A stretch of DNA of 64,000 nucleotides from Saccharum officinarum. Taxonomy: Eukaryota; Streptophyta; Magnoliopsida; Poales; Poaceae. The stretch lies in assembly GCA_020631735.1 (NCBI GenBank), contig CM036223.1, forward strand, positions 4,564,191 to 4,628,190, read 5' to 3'. This document shows positions 21,966 through 33,286 of the stretch, in pieces; the stretch's first letter is position 1; each line of letters starts with the position of its first letter. Position numbers and translations under genes: made by a program. The notes beneath the pieces are model-generated. The model was not told the DNA's origin and ran no database searches. It was given only the letters and a program-made list of their open reading frames with translations.

Positions 21966-22748
21966 GTGCCTATAAGTGATGAGCTGAGACAGGTTGCAAA
22001 CGGCTGTGCCATTAGGGTCAAGTCATTTACTGGTTATGACGTGAATGAATATCGTTTTCACACAACAAGCTACGAGCATTGTCAGCCCAATCGAAAAACC
22101 ACAAACAGCGGAGTTGTTATGCCCGGCACTAATGGACTCAACTATTATGGAAGAATTAAAGAAATCTACGAACTATCATTCTATGGTTCCAAACCTCTTA
22201 ATTCTATCATATTCAAATGCCACTGGTTTCATCCTGGAGTAACGAGACGGACCCCTAAGCTTGGGCTAGTCAAGATTCGACAGGATTTCGTCTATCCAGG
22301 AAAAAATGTCTACATTGTGGCTCAACAGGCCATCCAGGTTTATTATACGTCATACGCGTGCAAAGACACCGAGCATCTTAAGGGTTGGTCTATTGTGCAC
22401 AAGGTATCGTCACGCGATAAACTACCTGTCCCAAACGATAAAGATTACAACTTCAACCCAAACACATATAATAGAGAGTTCTATCAAGAAGAGGGGCTAC
22501 AAGGGAGGTTTGACATAGACTTAACCGAAGAGATAGGAATGGAAGTAGACAATGAAAGGGATGATGACGAGGACGCTGGAGATGAGGTGCGAAATCTGAA
22601 GGACATACAAATGCTTGAGCGGTTACGTTTAGGCAATGACAATGAAGACAACATTCCTCCTTCGGATAGTGTTGTTGAGTTGGACAATGTTGATAGTGAT
22701 GACGAGACCTATGATCCAGCTAATCTTAATCATGAAGATTATTTCTAA
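21966..22748 (+). CDS. CACTA-encoded DUF4216-type C-terminal region, open frame
   Basis: An open frame of 260 codons. Its centre resembles DUF4216, the domain found near the C-terminus of tnpD-type proteins: YYGRIKEIYELSFYGSKPLN, FKCHWFHPGV and VYIVAQQAIQVYYTSYACKD. The C-terminal 70 residues are strongly acidic (ERDDDEDAGDE, DNVDSDDETYDP), also typical. The ATG at 21966 is simply the first in frame; the true protein would begin far upstream in the tnpD remnant, so this is a fragment of one larger gene. Confidence 0.65.
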   Translation: MPISDELRQVANGCAIRVKSFTGYDVNEYRFHTTSYEHCQPNRKTTNSGVVMPGTNGLNYYGRIKEIYELSFYGSKPLNSIIFKCHWFHPGVTRRTPKLGLVKIRQDFVYPGKNVYIVAQQAIQVYYTSYACKDTEHLKGWSIVHKVSSRDKLPVPNDKDYNFNPNTYNREFYQEEGLQGRFDIDLTEEIGMEVDNERDDDEDAGDEVRNLKDIQMLERLRLGNDNEDNIPPSDSVVELDNVDSDDETYDPANLNHEDYF

Positions 22749-22909
22749 TACATGTAATACTATGTTTTTTGTAATTATGTTTTATTCATTTTTGCATATA
22801 TTTCCAATACATGTATTACTATGTTTTTTGTAATTATGTTTTGTTCATTTTGCACCTATTTCTAATTACGTCTTATTTTTTCTTTTTTATTGCAGGTGAT
22901 TGAACAAAG

Positions 22910-24807
22910 ATGGCGGACGACCGTCATAGGTCTGTGAACTCGATTCACCAAAGACCACGCCGGCAGCAGGAGGAGGTGGAGGGGGTGACGAAGGGGTCGG
23001 ATAGGAGGAGGAGGACCACCGGCCACAGAAGGGGGCCGTCTCCTCCCACGCCGTGTGAGGAGCTGGAGGAGGAGGTGGCACCCGTGGACGAGTCAGACGA
23101 GGAGCTGGTTCGGCAGATGGACGAGGAGGAGGGGCTGCACGAGGACGACGAGGGGAAGGCAGCTGGCACGTGTTTCGCTTCCTCTGACTCCTCTTTGAGT
23201 GTCTACTTGTGAGGTCCCGCGAGCCTCCCACAGGTTCCGTTTCCTCACCAACGCCTAGTGATTCGCCCCGAAGGGCAAAAGTAAGTAACTTTATATGTTA
23301 TCACCACTACTTCATATAATATGATGAAAAAAAACTAATAATTTTTCTTAATCACTTGTGCAGGAACTGGGTGGTTGTGTCAGGTGGTAGCACACGGCTA
23401 GTCAACATCATCCTGGGTCTTCTGTGTAGGCAACACTTCCTCGGTATTATCACGTATGCATCGAAGACGGAGTTGTCCTACTCATTTGACCACTACGCCG
23501 TCGCCCCTGATGCGGAGTACCCCAACAAGGTGGTGCGGGTGAAGGCAGAGTTTTGGGTAAGTCTCCCTCGCACAACATTGCTCAATACGTCGCATTCATT
23601 GGAATTTTCTTGAAATAATAAATGGATACATCGCTTTTGTATGCAGACTTATTTTAGATGCGAGGAGGGATTTGAGGCTAGGGCGGAGCAGGTGACTACC
23701 AAAGCCTGTAAAAAAATCGTCACCAACATGCATCACGAGGTGCGCATCCAGCCCATCGTAACCTACTATGGGTCGAAGCTTGGAGAGAGGAAAACCAAGA
23801 AAGACGCAAGAGAGATGCAACTGACCTGGGAGTAGTACCTTGAGGTAAATGAAGAACATCAATATTGATTCATTTTGAGATTAAGTTGGTTTAATTTGAT
23901 CTTCTTATATGTCCAATACTTGATGACGTGTAGATGATTCCCTGGTGGTGCCAAGCGTATCCCGAGTGCTGGGCGATGATGGTGGAGAGGTGGTTCACAG
24001 AGGAGTACCTCAAGATGCACAGGGATGCCTGGGACCGTCGTTTGCAGATGCAAGGTCCAGCACACCATCAAGGCAACTGCAGCCTCGTCGGATACAAACA
24101 AGCATGGGTACATGAATTCATTTATCTATTGTGACGCTCAGTTCTGCCTGATTTCTAATCATCGTGCTGTCTTTCTCGCAGTCGGCGTCACATAGTGGCC
24201 AGGCTTGCTCGGACTTCCAGGCATGGTGTATGGCCCACAAGGCAAGGCGACGTTTGACGTCTCCTTCAACCTGGAGGACCCGCCCGAGGCATACACGAAC
24301 CCGAGCGTCCACTCCCGCATCAGTGAGTACACTAAGGTTGCGAGGTCGCTCCATGGGCCAGACCACGATCCAAGCACCCAGGACTTCGATGGAGAGGCCA
24401 TCATGAGGGCGGGGCATGGCAAGAAGCATAGGCGGTTCTAGCTTGGCGACGGCGTCATCGACACGGCCTCTACTCCCTCTCTCTCCTAGATCCGAGCACG
24501 GAGCACGAGCGAGAGCCCGGCCATTCGCACACGGCCGACCATTGCACAGCACCGGGTCGACGCACTCGAGGTTATTCCTGTTTTCCTCGTCGTACATTAA
24601 TCTTTACACATCTTAGTTAGCTTTGAATTACTGAAACATTGGAGTGAAATATTGCAGGCCCGGCTGGAACAAGAAATGAGGCAACGTCAGGAGCTGGAGG
24701 CCGAGCAGCAGAGGATAGCGGCCCAGCTGGAGGCCGAGCGGGCCGAGCGGCAGGCCCAGGCACAGAGGCTGATGGACATTATGGAGTTCCTACAAGGGCT
24801 TGGGTAA
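22910..24807 (+). pseudogene. CACTA Transposase_24 (tnpA/Ptta-like) gene, multi-exon remnant
   Basis: Series of exon-like blocks with GT/AG borders: about 22910-23279, 23364-23556, 23647-23844, 23934-24107, 24180-24580 and 24658-24807. The first is acidic with a GA-rich region. Central blocks read LLCRQHFLGIITYASKTELS, VRVKAEFW, YFRCEEGFEARAEQVTTKA and WCQAYPECWAMMVERWFTEE, characteristic of the plant Ptta/En/Spm Transposase_24 family. The last exon encodes a Glu/Gln/Arg-rich coiled coil (ARLEQEMRQRQELEAEQQ). Stops occur at the end of the first block and near 23835. By analogy with TnpA it would bind the subterminal repeats. Confidence 0.65.
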
Positions 24808-25424
24808 CGTGTGGGCTTCTCTCTGCCAGCTTGGCTGTTGGTTCCACCTCCGCCTCCGCGTCCTGCAGCTGCAGCTACTCCTGTGAGTATGAAAGTTTTT
24901 TTTACTTTCGCTTGTGCTTTGCTTGTATGTCCTCTACCTTCCTAGATTAGCTATCCAAAAAATCTTGTCTCATATGCAATCTTTTCTCCTTGGTGCAGCC
25001 TCCATCTGATAGTGGTTCGAATAATCCACCTCATGCGCCTCCGAATGATGGAGCTGGGCCTTCACCACAGTCACAGTGGCCACCTTCGAGATGAGTGCAC
25101 GTTGTATTTTTTTATTTGTTGTTCACATGGTGATTGACTTGTGATATACTTGTGATGGACTTGTGGACTTTGATGGACTTGTGATGGACTTGTGGATTTA
25201 TTTGGATAAACTTGAGCACTTATTGTTATATATGTGATATATATTGTGATGGATGTGATATATGTGATGGATGTGTGGATGGATGAGATATATATGTGAT
25301 TGATGAGATATATATGTGATGGATCAGATATATATGTGATTGATGAGATATATATGTGATATATGTTTGTATGAATTTATTTGTCATGATGGAATGTAAA
25401 AAAAATAAAAATTATCGTTTTTGG
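24808..25424. repeat. CACTA 3' interior with GATGGA/GATATATATGTGAT low-complexity repeats
   Basis: Downstream of the tnpA-like stop there is non-coding sequence. From 25125 to 25370 short degenerate tandem units such as GATGGACTTGTG and GATGAGATATATATGTGATT are repeated. No ORF is supported. Confidence 0.6.
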
Positions 25425-26045
25425 TCACTTTGGCGAGTGTTGCACTCGGCAACCTTTGCCGAGTGCCATGCCATGGACACAACACTCGGCGACCATGGCA
25501 CTCGGCAAAGAATTTCTTAAAAAAAACAAACTTTGCCGAGTGCCGGCCACGGGGCACTCGGCAAAGAATTTTTTTAAAAAAATCAAACTTTGACGAGTGC
25601 CGGCCAAAGGGCACTCGGCAAAGAAATTTTTGAAAAAAAGTCTTTGCCGAGTGCCGGCCAATAGGCACTCAGCAAAGAATTTTTTTAAAAAAAATTAAAA
25701 CTTTGCCGAGTGCCGTCCAGCGGCCACTCGGCAAAGATTTTTTTTTAAAAAGAATTCAAACTTTGCCGAGTGCCGGCTAAGGGGCACTCGGCAAAGAAAT
25801 TTTTGAAAAAAAAATAAAACACCTTTGCTGAGTGCCGGTCAGAGGGCACTCGACAAAGAAATTTTTGAAAAAAAAAATAAAAAATCTTTGCCGAGTGCCT
25901 GCAGGGTTAGCACTCGGCAAAGCGACCGTCAACGGGGCCGGCGCCATGACGGTCGCTTTTCTGGCCGAGTGCCCGATATAAGGCACTCGGCAAAGAGGGC
26001 TTTGCCGATCAAATTTTTGCCGTGTGTTCTTTGCCGAGTGCAGTG
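25425..26045. repeat. CACTA right subterminal repeats and terminus
   Basis: At least eight hairpin-like units of TTTGCCGAGTGCCGGCC..GGCACTCGGCAAAG, separated by A-rich linkers of 20-30 bp. They end in TTTGCCGAGTGCAGTG at 26045. They mirror the left-end motifs and define the right border with the TCT duplication. Confidence 0.85.
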
Positions 26046-26048
26046 TCT

Positions 26049-26365
26049 CCATGAATTTATTCTAGCGAAGGATATTGTTAATTAGCGCCAAATTAAGCCA
26101 ACTGCTTTCTGTGATTTATGCGCAGTTGAAATGGAGTCCATAAAACACATTCTTGCTGAATGCACAGTCACAAAAGGTGTTCTTGTGGAATGTTAAGTTT
26201 CTAACAGGAGCAAATCTACCCAGACTATACCCTCACCTCACACCTAGGCGAGTGATATCATGCTGGCCACTGTACGCTCTGACAAGGATCGTAGTATTTT
26301 CATCATTAGTATGTACTCGTTGTCGATGAAAAGGAACAAACGCCGCCACGGGGAGATTTAGCCGC
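26049..26365 (+). pseudogene. LINE zinc-binding RT-tail remnant, right part
   Basis: This continues the domain interrupted at 17705. The frame reads LHEFILAKDIVN, then IKPTAFCDLCAVEMESIKHI with LAECT, matching the Cys/His-rich zf-RVT core (C..C..E....H....C). It ends with MKRNKRRHGEI near 26330-26360, the kind of C-terminal helix seen in plant LINE RTs. Stops are present. Confidence 0.65.
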
Positions 26366-26770
26366 CATTTTTTGAAATAGAACCGTGGGACAAAGCCCCC
26401 GGCAACTCAATTAAACAACATAACTTACATCCGAACAGGCACCCCACATCCACTCACAGAAACGCACACAAGGAAATAAGAAGAAACAAGAGAGAAATGG
26501 AGAAAAAAGAAAAGCCGAAAGGCCAAAGAAGAAAACAGAAACACCTATGCACTAAAATATTGTTGAGCCAAGTTCTGATAGCAGTATGAAGACCGGGCTT
26601 GATTCTGTAGAGGTGAAGACAAACATCATGCCGAAAAGCCACTTTCTAGTCCACAAGACTGGGGGGTTTCCCTTCAAAAATCAGTGCATTTCGCTCCTTC
26701 CAAATACATTAAACCGCCACTAGGAAAATTTCCATGAAGAGAGGTATATTGGATGCTATTCTGGCTTCCA
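26366..26770 (-). pseudogene. LINE 3'-end fragment, minus strand
   Basis: On the minus strand the frame around 26660-26750 reads CIWKERNALIFEGKPPSLVD, the end of a zf-RVT-type LINE RT (W.IWKERN..IF). 3' UTR-like sequence extends down to a short T-run at about 26370 (the poly-A of a minus-strand insertion). It is opposite in orientation to the LINE ending at 26365, so it is a separate insertion. One stop interrupts the readable block. Confidence 0.55.
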
Positions 26771-27730
26771 AAAGATTCTGAAAGCAATCCAAAGAGTTGG
26801 ACAACCGTACATAAAATGGAGCCATTATGCTCTTCAGCTACAGCCCTGACCCCGACCCCTCCCGTCGCCCCTACAGCGGGCAAGCCTAGATCTGCTGGCG
26901 CGGCCGTGCCCCCTTCGCCATCGCCGCCCGCTGGAGCGCGCTCCCCATCCCATGACCACCCACACACCCAACTCTCCTAGCCAGTGGTGCCCATAGCGGC
27001 ATATGGAGCCCATCTTCCACTGTGTAAGCCCGGTGACCCGCATGGCGCCGCCCCGACGCCCCGGCCTCAAATCCATCGTCGTGGGGCCGCATTTACTCCT
27101 CAGAGCGTCCGCTGATGCTCCCTGCATGATGGACCAGGCGGATGGTAGGGCTCGTAAGTGAGTGAGTTTCTCCTGCCCCCTCAACGCCCCTCGTGCAAAG
27201 AGTTACTACTCCAACGGAAATCCGTCCACAAAGTCTTGCCTCAGATATGCAACAATGTCGCCAACTACCGTTGCACTGGCCACTGGACATTCAGTTAATC
27301 CTCGAGCAGCTGGTGCACCCCATATTGAAGGCGGAGCTCCTTCCCGAGGTGGGTCGCTCAAGGAGACTGCTGGGTTGAGCCTGCACGTCGTTGGGGCGCA
27401 TTCATTGCTCAAGAAGGCTGTCGGAGCAAGTCTGCATGCCTCTCATGGTAGAAGAAGAAGCTAGTTGGTCCAAGGTTTGCCCGAAGCACTAGTGGCGACT
27501 CCCCAAATACAAGGAACCACCAACTTCAAGGCCCTCAACCACCAAGGTCACATCCACACGCTCCTACCCCAACAAAGACTTCCTGAGGCGCATGAGAGGT
27601 AAATGCTCCAGATGTCTCTCTCTTGGGCATGCAACTATAGAATGCAGGGACCCTGTGCAGTGCATGAGTTATGTCCGCTAGGGGCATACAAGCAAAAAAT
27701 GCAGAGACATGGCTTCATCCTCATGGCAGC
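26771..27730 (+). pseudogene. LINE ORF1/gag-like fragment with zinc knuckles
   Basis: A GC-rich segment ends in a CCHC zinc-knuckle pair at about 27596-27705. The first knuckle is intact (CSRCLSLGHATIEC). The second has lost one Cys and follows a stop (GHTSKKC). This pairing is typical of grass LINE ORF1/DUF4283 proteins. The remainder is too degenerate for a confident reading. It is cut at 27730 by the gypsy LTR. Confidence 0.5.
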
Positions 27731-29287
27731 TGTTGACGGTCGATAACACCCTCTTTTACCGTCAACATTCGACCCAAAATCACATGAAATGACACATGAA
27801 ATGATAGGTTTATGCTTGAATTTTACCTAGTTCCACTTGTGCTTGGAGTTTTATTTGTATGTAGGAAATAAGTGAAATATGGCCAAAAATGGTACAAACT
27901 TGAAGTGTGCAAGCAAGTGGATGTGACAGGAGGCCAACGGCCCATAGGCAGGCGCCCCGGCCCCCTGGGTGCCAACTCAGCCCCCTGCCATGTCAGTGAT
28001 CCATGGGAGAGCCTCCTCGACCAATCACAAGCAAGCTCGCGGATCACTTGATCAACGGTCACAATGATGCTTCACATGGATTGAAGGGCCCACTTGTCAT
28101 GCTCTCCACGCTCCATTCTTGCACGTGCTGATGAAGAGCCGACTTGGGATGGTTACACAACCACCATAGGGAGTGATCAAGCGCCGTTGGATGCCAAGTC
28201 AGTGGGATGGAGGGCTAGGTGGCGCCCCTTATGGCCGGCCGGCGCCCCCTGCCTCCACCGACCTTGCCACTCCTACAAGTACCCCCATGCCTCTCTACAC
28301 TATAAATAGAGGGGGTAGCTCACGTTAGAACTCGCCCCACAACACAAAGCTCATTCTTGTAATAGATTTCAAGCTCTCTAGCTCTCTAGCTTAGGCTTAG
28401 AGTGAGTAGCTTAGAAGAGGAGTAGAGTGGAGTCAAGGAGCTTCTCTTCGGTGACTAGGAAGAGTCTTCCAAGTCTCTGGTATAGTTCCTTTTGTATTCT
28501 TTACTTTCTGCATTTATTATTTAGTATTTACTTTCAGTTATTTACTTTATAGTACTTGCATTGTGTGCTTTACATTCTAGTAGCTTAGTCATTAGTGTTA
28601 GGTCATTAGTGGCTTAGGTGCTAGCTTGTGTGTGCATAATTAGTAGCTTAGGTTATCTTTTGGTTAGTAGTAGTGCGTTAGTACCAGTTCCACCGTCTGG
28701 TTAGGGTGCTTCGATCTCATTTCACCGAAGCTCGGATCGAAGTAGTATATCGATAGATTAAGCGTGGTGCTTAGGCTATAGATTACCTGTGGATACGGCT
28801 AGGTGGATGGATAGGTTGGGGTAGTTGGCAAGTGGTGATAGCCTTGTCCATCCTCTGTATTCCCCCACGTTTAGGCTTAGTTATTGAATCATAGGGCTCG
28901 TGGCAGACCTTATCTATTAACTCTCCTAGTTGGTATGCGGGCTATGTTCCGAAGTGCTATCGTATTCCTGCTCACTGCTAGTGTAGCTTAGCTGCTTTAG
29001 AAAAGATAAAACACTCCTCACTCTCCCCCCTCTAGCTATCTCTTAGAGTAGCTTACCTGTAGTAGTCAGTTTAGGTAGATCAACCCCTTCCTACACTATC
29101 ATTCGTTCATCCAGGATATAAATCTAGAGAGCCTAGCCTATAGATTGATCCTATATAGATTCAAAGCCTCCCGCCTTCCTGTGGGAAAAATATAAATTCA
29201 ACACTTGGGACTCATCGAGCGAAGTGCTACGCGATAGTTTTGTGCGCTTGCGGAATTCCTCCAATAGTGATATAAGAAGTATCAACA
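27731..29287 (+). mobile_element. 5' LTR of a gypsy (Athila/Tat-like) retrotransposon
   Basis: The 1557-bp LTR starts TGTTGACGGTCG and ends AAGTATCAACA, with a terminal TGTTGA/TCAACA inverted repeat. A TATA box (TATAAATA) lies at 28301-28308. A 10-bp inverted repeat (TGTTGACGGT / ACCGTCAACA, 27731-27740 and 27758-27767) sits at the very start. A primer-binding-like TGGCACTGTTGTTGG follows at 29296, a degraded version of the TGGCGCCGTTGCCGG site of Athila/Tat elements. No 3' LTR exists in the window. Confidence 0.75.
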
Positions 29288-29427
29288 AGCATTTCTGGCA
29301 CTGTTGTTGGGGAAGGCAACTGACCACGAATTTATAAGGCTCGATCTATTCCGTAGGTTGTCCTTAGTTATCCTAGTTTTCCTTTTTTTCCCTTTTATCC
29401 TCTTTTATCCCTTCGCTACCCTACACG

Positions 29428-29684
29428 ATGGCTAAAAAGTCCATTCATGATTTTTGCGCACCCTCGGCTGCTAATGTAGACACCGGACCCAATGTTATAC
29501 AATGGGACGCTAACTTTGAGCTTAAGCCAGCGTTAATTACTATGGTTCAAGCTAGTCCGTTTTGTGGGAAAGCCCATGAGGATGCGAATGCTCACCTCCA
29601 ACATTTCTTGGAGATTTGTAGCACATTCATGATTAAGGGAGTGAGCCAAGAGGATATTCGTCTTCGCCTTTTTCCTTTCTCACT
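29428..29684 (+). pseudogene. Gypsy gag, N-terminal part
   Basis: Gag of the gypsy element: KSIHDFCAPSA, then FELKPALITMVQASPFCGK, NAHLQHFLEICSTF and DIRLRLFPFSL, the retrotrans_gag signature of Athila/Tat elements. The frame is cut by the copia element inserted at 29690 (TSD GTTAG at 29685-29689) and continues at 42282. Confidence 0.8.
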
Positions 29685-29689
29685 GTTAG

Positions 29690-31269
29690 TGTAAGTGCAT
29701 TCACCCCCGATGTGGGTTTTGGATAATTAATGACAATCAAATTAGGGACTAACATGTTTATCTAAGTGAATACGCAGGTGTTAGTCCAATGAAAGAATTT
29801 GAATGGTCACATTTGGTGATGATAGCACCCTCAATTCCAGTGATTGGAAAGCATTCCATCTCAAGTGGCTCAACTAGATTTTATTCTTTTGGCTTGAGTC
29901 ATAGGAAACGCCGCACTATCAAGAGGGATACAAATGAGGCTATCTAGATAGGGAATTAATGCTCAATATGTGTTTGGTTATGCATTCGAGAGACACCTTT
30001 GCACTCACGGACACTTAGTGAGGTGTTTTATGCCTGGGAGCACTGGTAGTACCGGTGAACAACCGGTAGTACCGGTAGGCATAAATCCCACCGGTGGTAG
30101 TGCTTTAGTTCTGCGAGCTTTTGTTCTAGCGGTAGTACCGGTGGTTGACCGGTAGTATCGATCTTGACCGGTGGTACCGGTGAAAGTCTGGTAGTACCGG
30201 TAAGTCTATTTACCGCAAAACTCATCTTTGCAGTAAACTGTTCTAGCGGTAGTACCGGTGGTTGAACCGGTGGTACCGGTGAAAGCCTGGTAGTACCGGT
30301 AGGCTATTTTCTCGCAAAATCCCCGGTAGGTTGACTGTAACGGTCGGAACCCTAGGGACCGGTAGTACCGGTGGGCCCTCTCAGGTAGTACCGGTACTGC
30401 TTTGAAGATAAGTGTATAAATAGCTCTCCCCTTCATTTCTAATCGTTACCCACGCCATTTACTCTCACCTACCTTCAGACAAACAACTCCCAAGCATTGA
30501 CTCACCCTCTCTCTCTTCCTCTTTGCTCCGAAATCCAATCCCTTGCAAGATTTGAGTAGAGTGAAGAGATTTGAGAGTGGAAAGCTTCGATTCGCATCTT
30601 GAGCACTTGGTTCCCCTCCTAGTTGGCTTGGTTTGTGTTTGTTACTCTTGGGTTCTTGGAACCCTAGCCGGCTAGGCGTTCTTTGTGGTTGCCTGTGTTG
30701 TTCTACTTGTGAGGGCACCCCGAAGTGTTTGTATCACCCTTGTATTCTTAATGGAAATCTTAGGCTAACCTTTGTGGTTGCTTGTGGGAGGCAAGGAGGT
30801 GGAAGAGACTCCGACCTTAGTGGTCACCTCAACAACGAGGACATAGGAACTCCTTTGTGGGGTTGTCGAACCTCGGGATAAATCGTGTGTCCCGCATGCT
30901 TGTTGTTGTTGCTGCTTGTGATTACTTGAGATATTACTTGTTCTTTGTGTTCTTCCTCTATCCTTATCTCTCTCATAGGTTGTGGGTGCCCGATCTACAA
31001 CTTAGTGAAGGAACAAGCAAAAGGGAGTTCATTAACTTCATCAACATCATTTTTGGCAGTGGCGTAAAACTTAGATCTGAAATTACTACTCGCAAATCTC
31101 TAATTTCATAGTTTCAGTAGGGTACCGATAGTACCGGTGGTTTGCGTCGGTAGTACCGGTGATCTCTCACCGGTAGTACCGGTAGGTATTTAACTTCCGC
31201 ATTGAGTTTTTGAGTTTCAGGTTTTTAGATTCGCCTATTCACCCCCTCTAGGCCTATTAGATCCTTTCA
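29690..31269 (+). repeat. 5' LTR of the SIRE copia element
   Basis: The 1580-bp LTR runs TGTAAGTGCATTC..GATCCTTTCA. About ten copies of GGTAGTACCGGT and close variants lie in U3 (30040-30396), and three more near the 3' end (31125-31185). TATA box TATAAATA at 30415-30422. Only small substitutions and a short indel distinguish it by eye from the 3' LTR. Confidence 0.9.
30384..30422 (+). promoter_or_regulatory. LTR core promoter: GGTAGTACCGGT motif plus TATA box
   Basis: The last U3 motif GGTAGTACCGGT (30384-30395) is followed after 19 nt by TATAAATA (30415-30422). The 3' LTR repeats this exactly: motif 41381-41392, 19 nt, TATA 41412-41419. Transcription is expected to start about 30 nt downstream of the TATA box. 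Confidence 0.7.
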
Positions 31270-31271
31270 AT

Positions 31272-31283
31272 TGGTATCAGAGC
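31272..31283 (+). other. Primer-binding site (initiator Met tRNA type)
   Basis: TGGTATCAGAGC begins two bases after the 5' LTR end. It is complementary to the 3' end of plant initiator methionine tRNA, the standard minus-strand primer of copia elements. Confidence 0.9.
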
Positions 31284-31324
31284 GGGATCCTCGTGATTAG
31301 CGCTTCACCGCGTGAGGTGAAACC

Positions 31325-33232
31325 ATGGCCACCTTTGATGATGACACCTTAAACAAGCTAGTTGAGTTGCTTGCTGGGAAACTCAGTGATAGGCTTCTAG
31401 AGCAACAAAAGGAGCAAATGAACAAGATGCAAGATGAGATGAACAAGTTGAAGGAAGCCGTGATCAAGAAGGTTGAAGATGTGGCAAGTGGTGGTAATGG
31501 AGATGGTGAGCATGAAGCAATCAAGACACCTAAAGGGTTTGCTCGTGTTTCATATGAGTACTCTTCATATAGCAAATCCAATACACACTTGCCAACCATC
31601 AATCCTGGCAAACCACCTCAATTTGATGGAGTTTGATACAACGATTGGGCTCATAGAATGAAGATGCATCTCATTGCCGCAAGATGTTGGGAGATTGTAG
31701 AAGTGGGTGTTAGAGCTTTGGAAGAAGATGGTGAGTTGACAACCGAAGATTACCTTGACATACAACAAAATGCTACAACTGCCTCCTTGATTCTATCATG
31801 CCTCAATCAAGAAGATTACAACAAGGTCAATGGCATGGAAAGTGCAAAGCAAATTTGGGATACTTTGAAGGTATCATTTGAAGGTGACAAAAGTGTGAGA
31901 AAGGGAAACATTGAGCTACTCCAAAGCAAAATTGAGAACTTTGTGATGATTGAAGGTGAAACTACCCAAGCTATGTTTGATAGATTCATGACCTTGATCA
32001 ATAGAATAAGAGCTCTTGGTGACACGTATTGGGATGATAACTCGGCGGCTAGAAAGTTGTGTAGAGTGTATAGACAAAAGAACAACATTCTTGCTTCGGT
32101 CATCATGGAAAGACCCAACTATGACACAATGACACCACAAGAAATGCTCACCAAGTTGAAACATCATGAGTTCTTAGAAGATGAAGCAAAGGAAGCATCA
32201 AGCCAAAAGAAGAGTATCGCTCTCAAGGCATCTCATGGTAGAAACAAGAAGCAAGATGTACATGATCCATCAAGTGACAAAGAACAAGAAGAAGATTCCA
32301 ATGAGGAAGAAGCACTCTTGGTTAGAAACTATAGAAAGTACTTGAAAAAGAAGAAGGAAAGGAAGAGAAGTGGAGGCAAGCCATACAAGAAAAGGTTTTG
32401 TTATGGTTGTGGAGAAATTGGTCACTTCATTGCCGATTGTCCAAAAGAAAAGAAGAAGCACAAGCACAACAAAGATGATGAGAAGAAGCATAAGAGCAAG
32501 AAGAGAGGTGAAGCACATCTTGGTGAAGAATGGGAATCTAATGATGAAAGTGATGATTCAAATGACAAAGACAAGGAGAAGAAGAAGGGTGTAGCAACGA
32601 TTGATATTCAAGAGACTTCCTCCTCTCCACCCAAGCTCATCATCGACCATTCCTCATCACCATCACTCTTTGCCAACTTATCTTCATCACCTAGGCTCTT
32701 CAGAAATCTCACCGACAACGACTACTACACTCCAACTTGCCTTATGGGAAAGGGGGAGAAGGTACCACACAACTCTCCGACTCATTCTAGTAATGAATGT
32801 AGTAGTTGCGATGAGAATGATGATGAACTTGCAAACAACATGATAAAGAAATTTGGCAAATCAGCCAGATCTCAAATAATTAAGCTAATTCATAAGCTAG
32901 AGAAGTGGGAAGCATGCATTGAGTCGCAAGGGGAATTGCTCCTAGCGGAAAGGGAGAAGAACCTTGGACTTGAAGCATGTCTTTCCAAGGAACGGGAGGA
33001 GGTTGAGAAGTTAAACATAGAATTGTTTTTAGCCAAAAATTCATATGAATGTTTGACTAAGGAACATTCTTTGCTTAATGATTCTTTAGCTAGTCTAAAG
33101 AATGAAAATAGTTTGGTTCAAGAAAGCCTCACAAGCTTGAAAGACAAATATCATACTCTTGAACTAAACTATGACATTCTTTGGAATAGCACTTCCATCC
33201 ATCCTAAGAAATCCGGTGATTCCAATGCTTGA
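31325..33232 (+). pseudogene. Copia gag (UBN2 domain, CCHC zinc knuckle), broken
   Basis: Starts at ATG 31325 just after the PBS. The first part (31325-31636) ends at a TGA inside FDGV..YNDWAHRM, and the frame continues to 33232. A UBN2 gag domain spans about 31640-32180 (AKQIWDTLKVSFEGDKSVRK, IRALGDTYWDDNSAARKL). A Lys-rich stretch and a CCHC knuckle CYGCGEIGHFIADC lie at 32399-32440. The C-terminus is a long Glu/Leu-rich coiled coil (32850-33190). Gag would form the virus-like particle. The region after 32911 is duplicated and rearranged downstream. Confidence 0.85.
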
Positions 33233-33286
33233 ACTAAATATCATACTTCAACCTATTATAGCTCCATTGATCATGTTTCTTCCATT

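Larger units (their letters stand above)
17706..26045 (+). mobile_element. CACTA (En/Spm) DNA transposon, complete but decayed
   Basis: The 8340-bp element starts CACTACTTGAAACAAGG and ends GAGTGCAGTG. It is flanked by the 3-bp target duplication TCT (17703-17705 and 26046-26048). Both ends hold many inverted TTTGCCGAGTGC / GCACTCGGCAAAG subterminal repeats (17727-19385 and 25430-26045). The interior carries a TNP2-like transposase remnant (tnpD, about 19960-21470), a DUF4216-bearing ORF (21966-22748) and a Transposase_24-like gene (tnpA type, 22910-24807). Only CACT(A/G)C is shared by the two extreme termini; the right TIR is degenerate. Insertion into a LINE confirms the borders. Confidence 0.9.

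Noticed and set aside
30040..30400. Regularly repeated GGTAGTACCGGT motifs resembling a CRISPR-like or iteron array
   Set aside because: The array lies within an LTR U3, the spacing is irregular, and the same array recurs in the partner LTR. It is an LTR promoter repeat.
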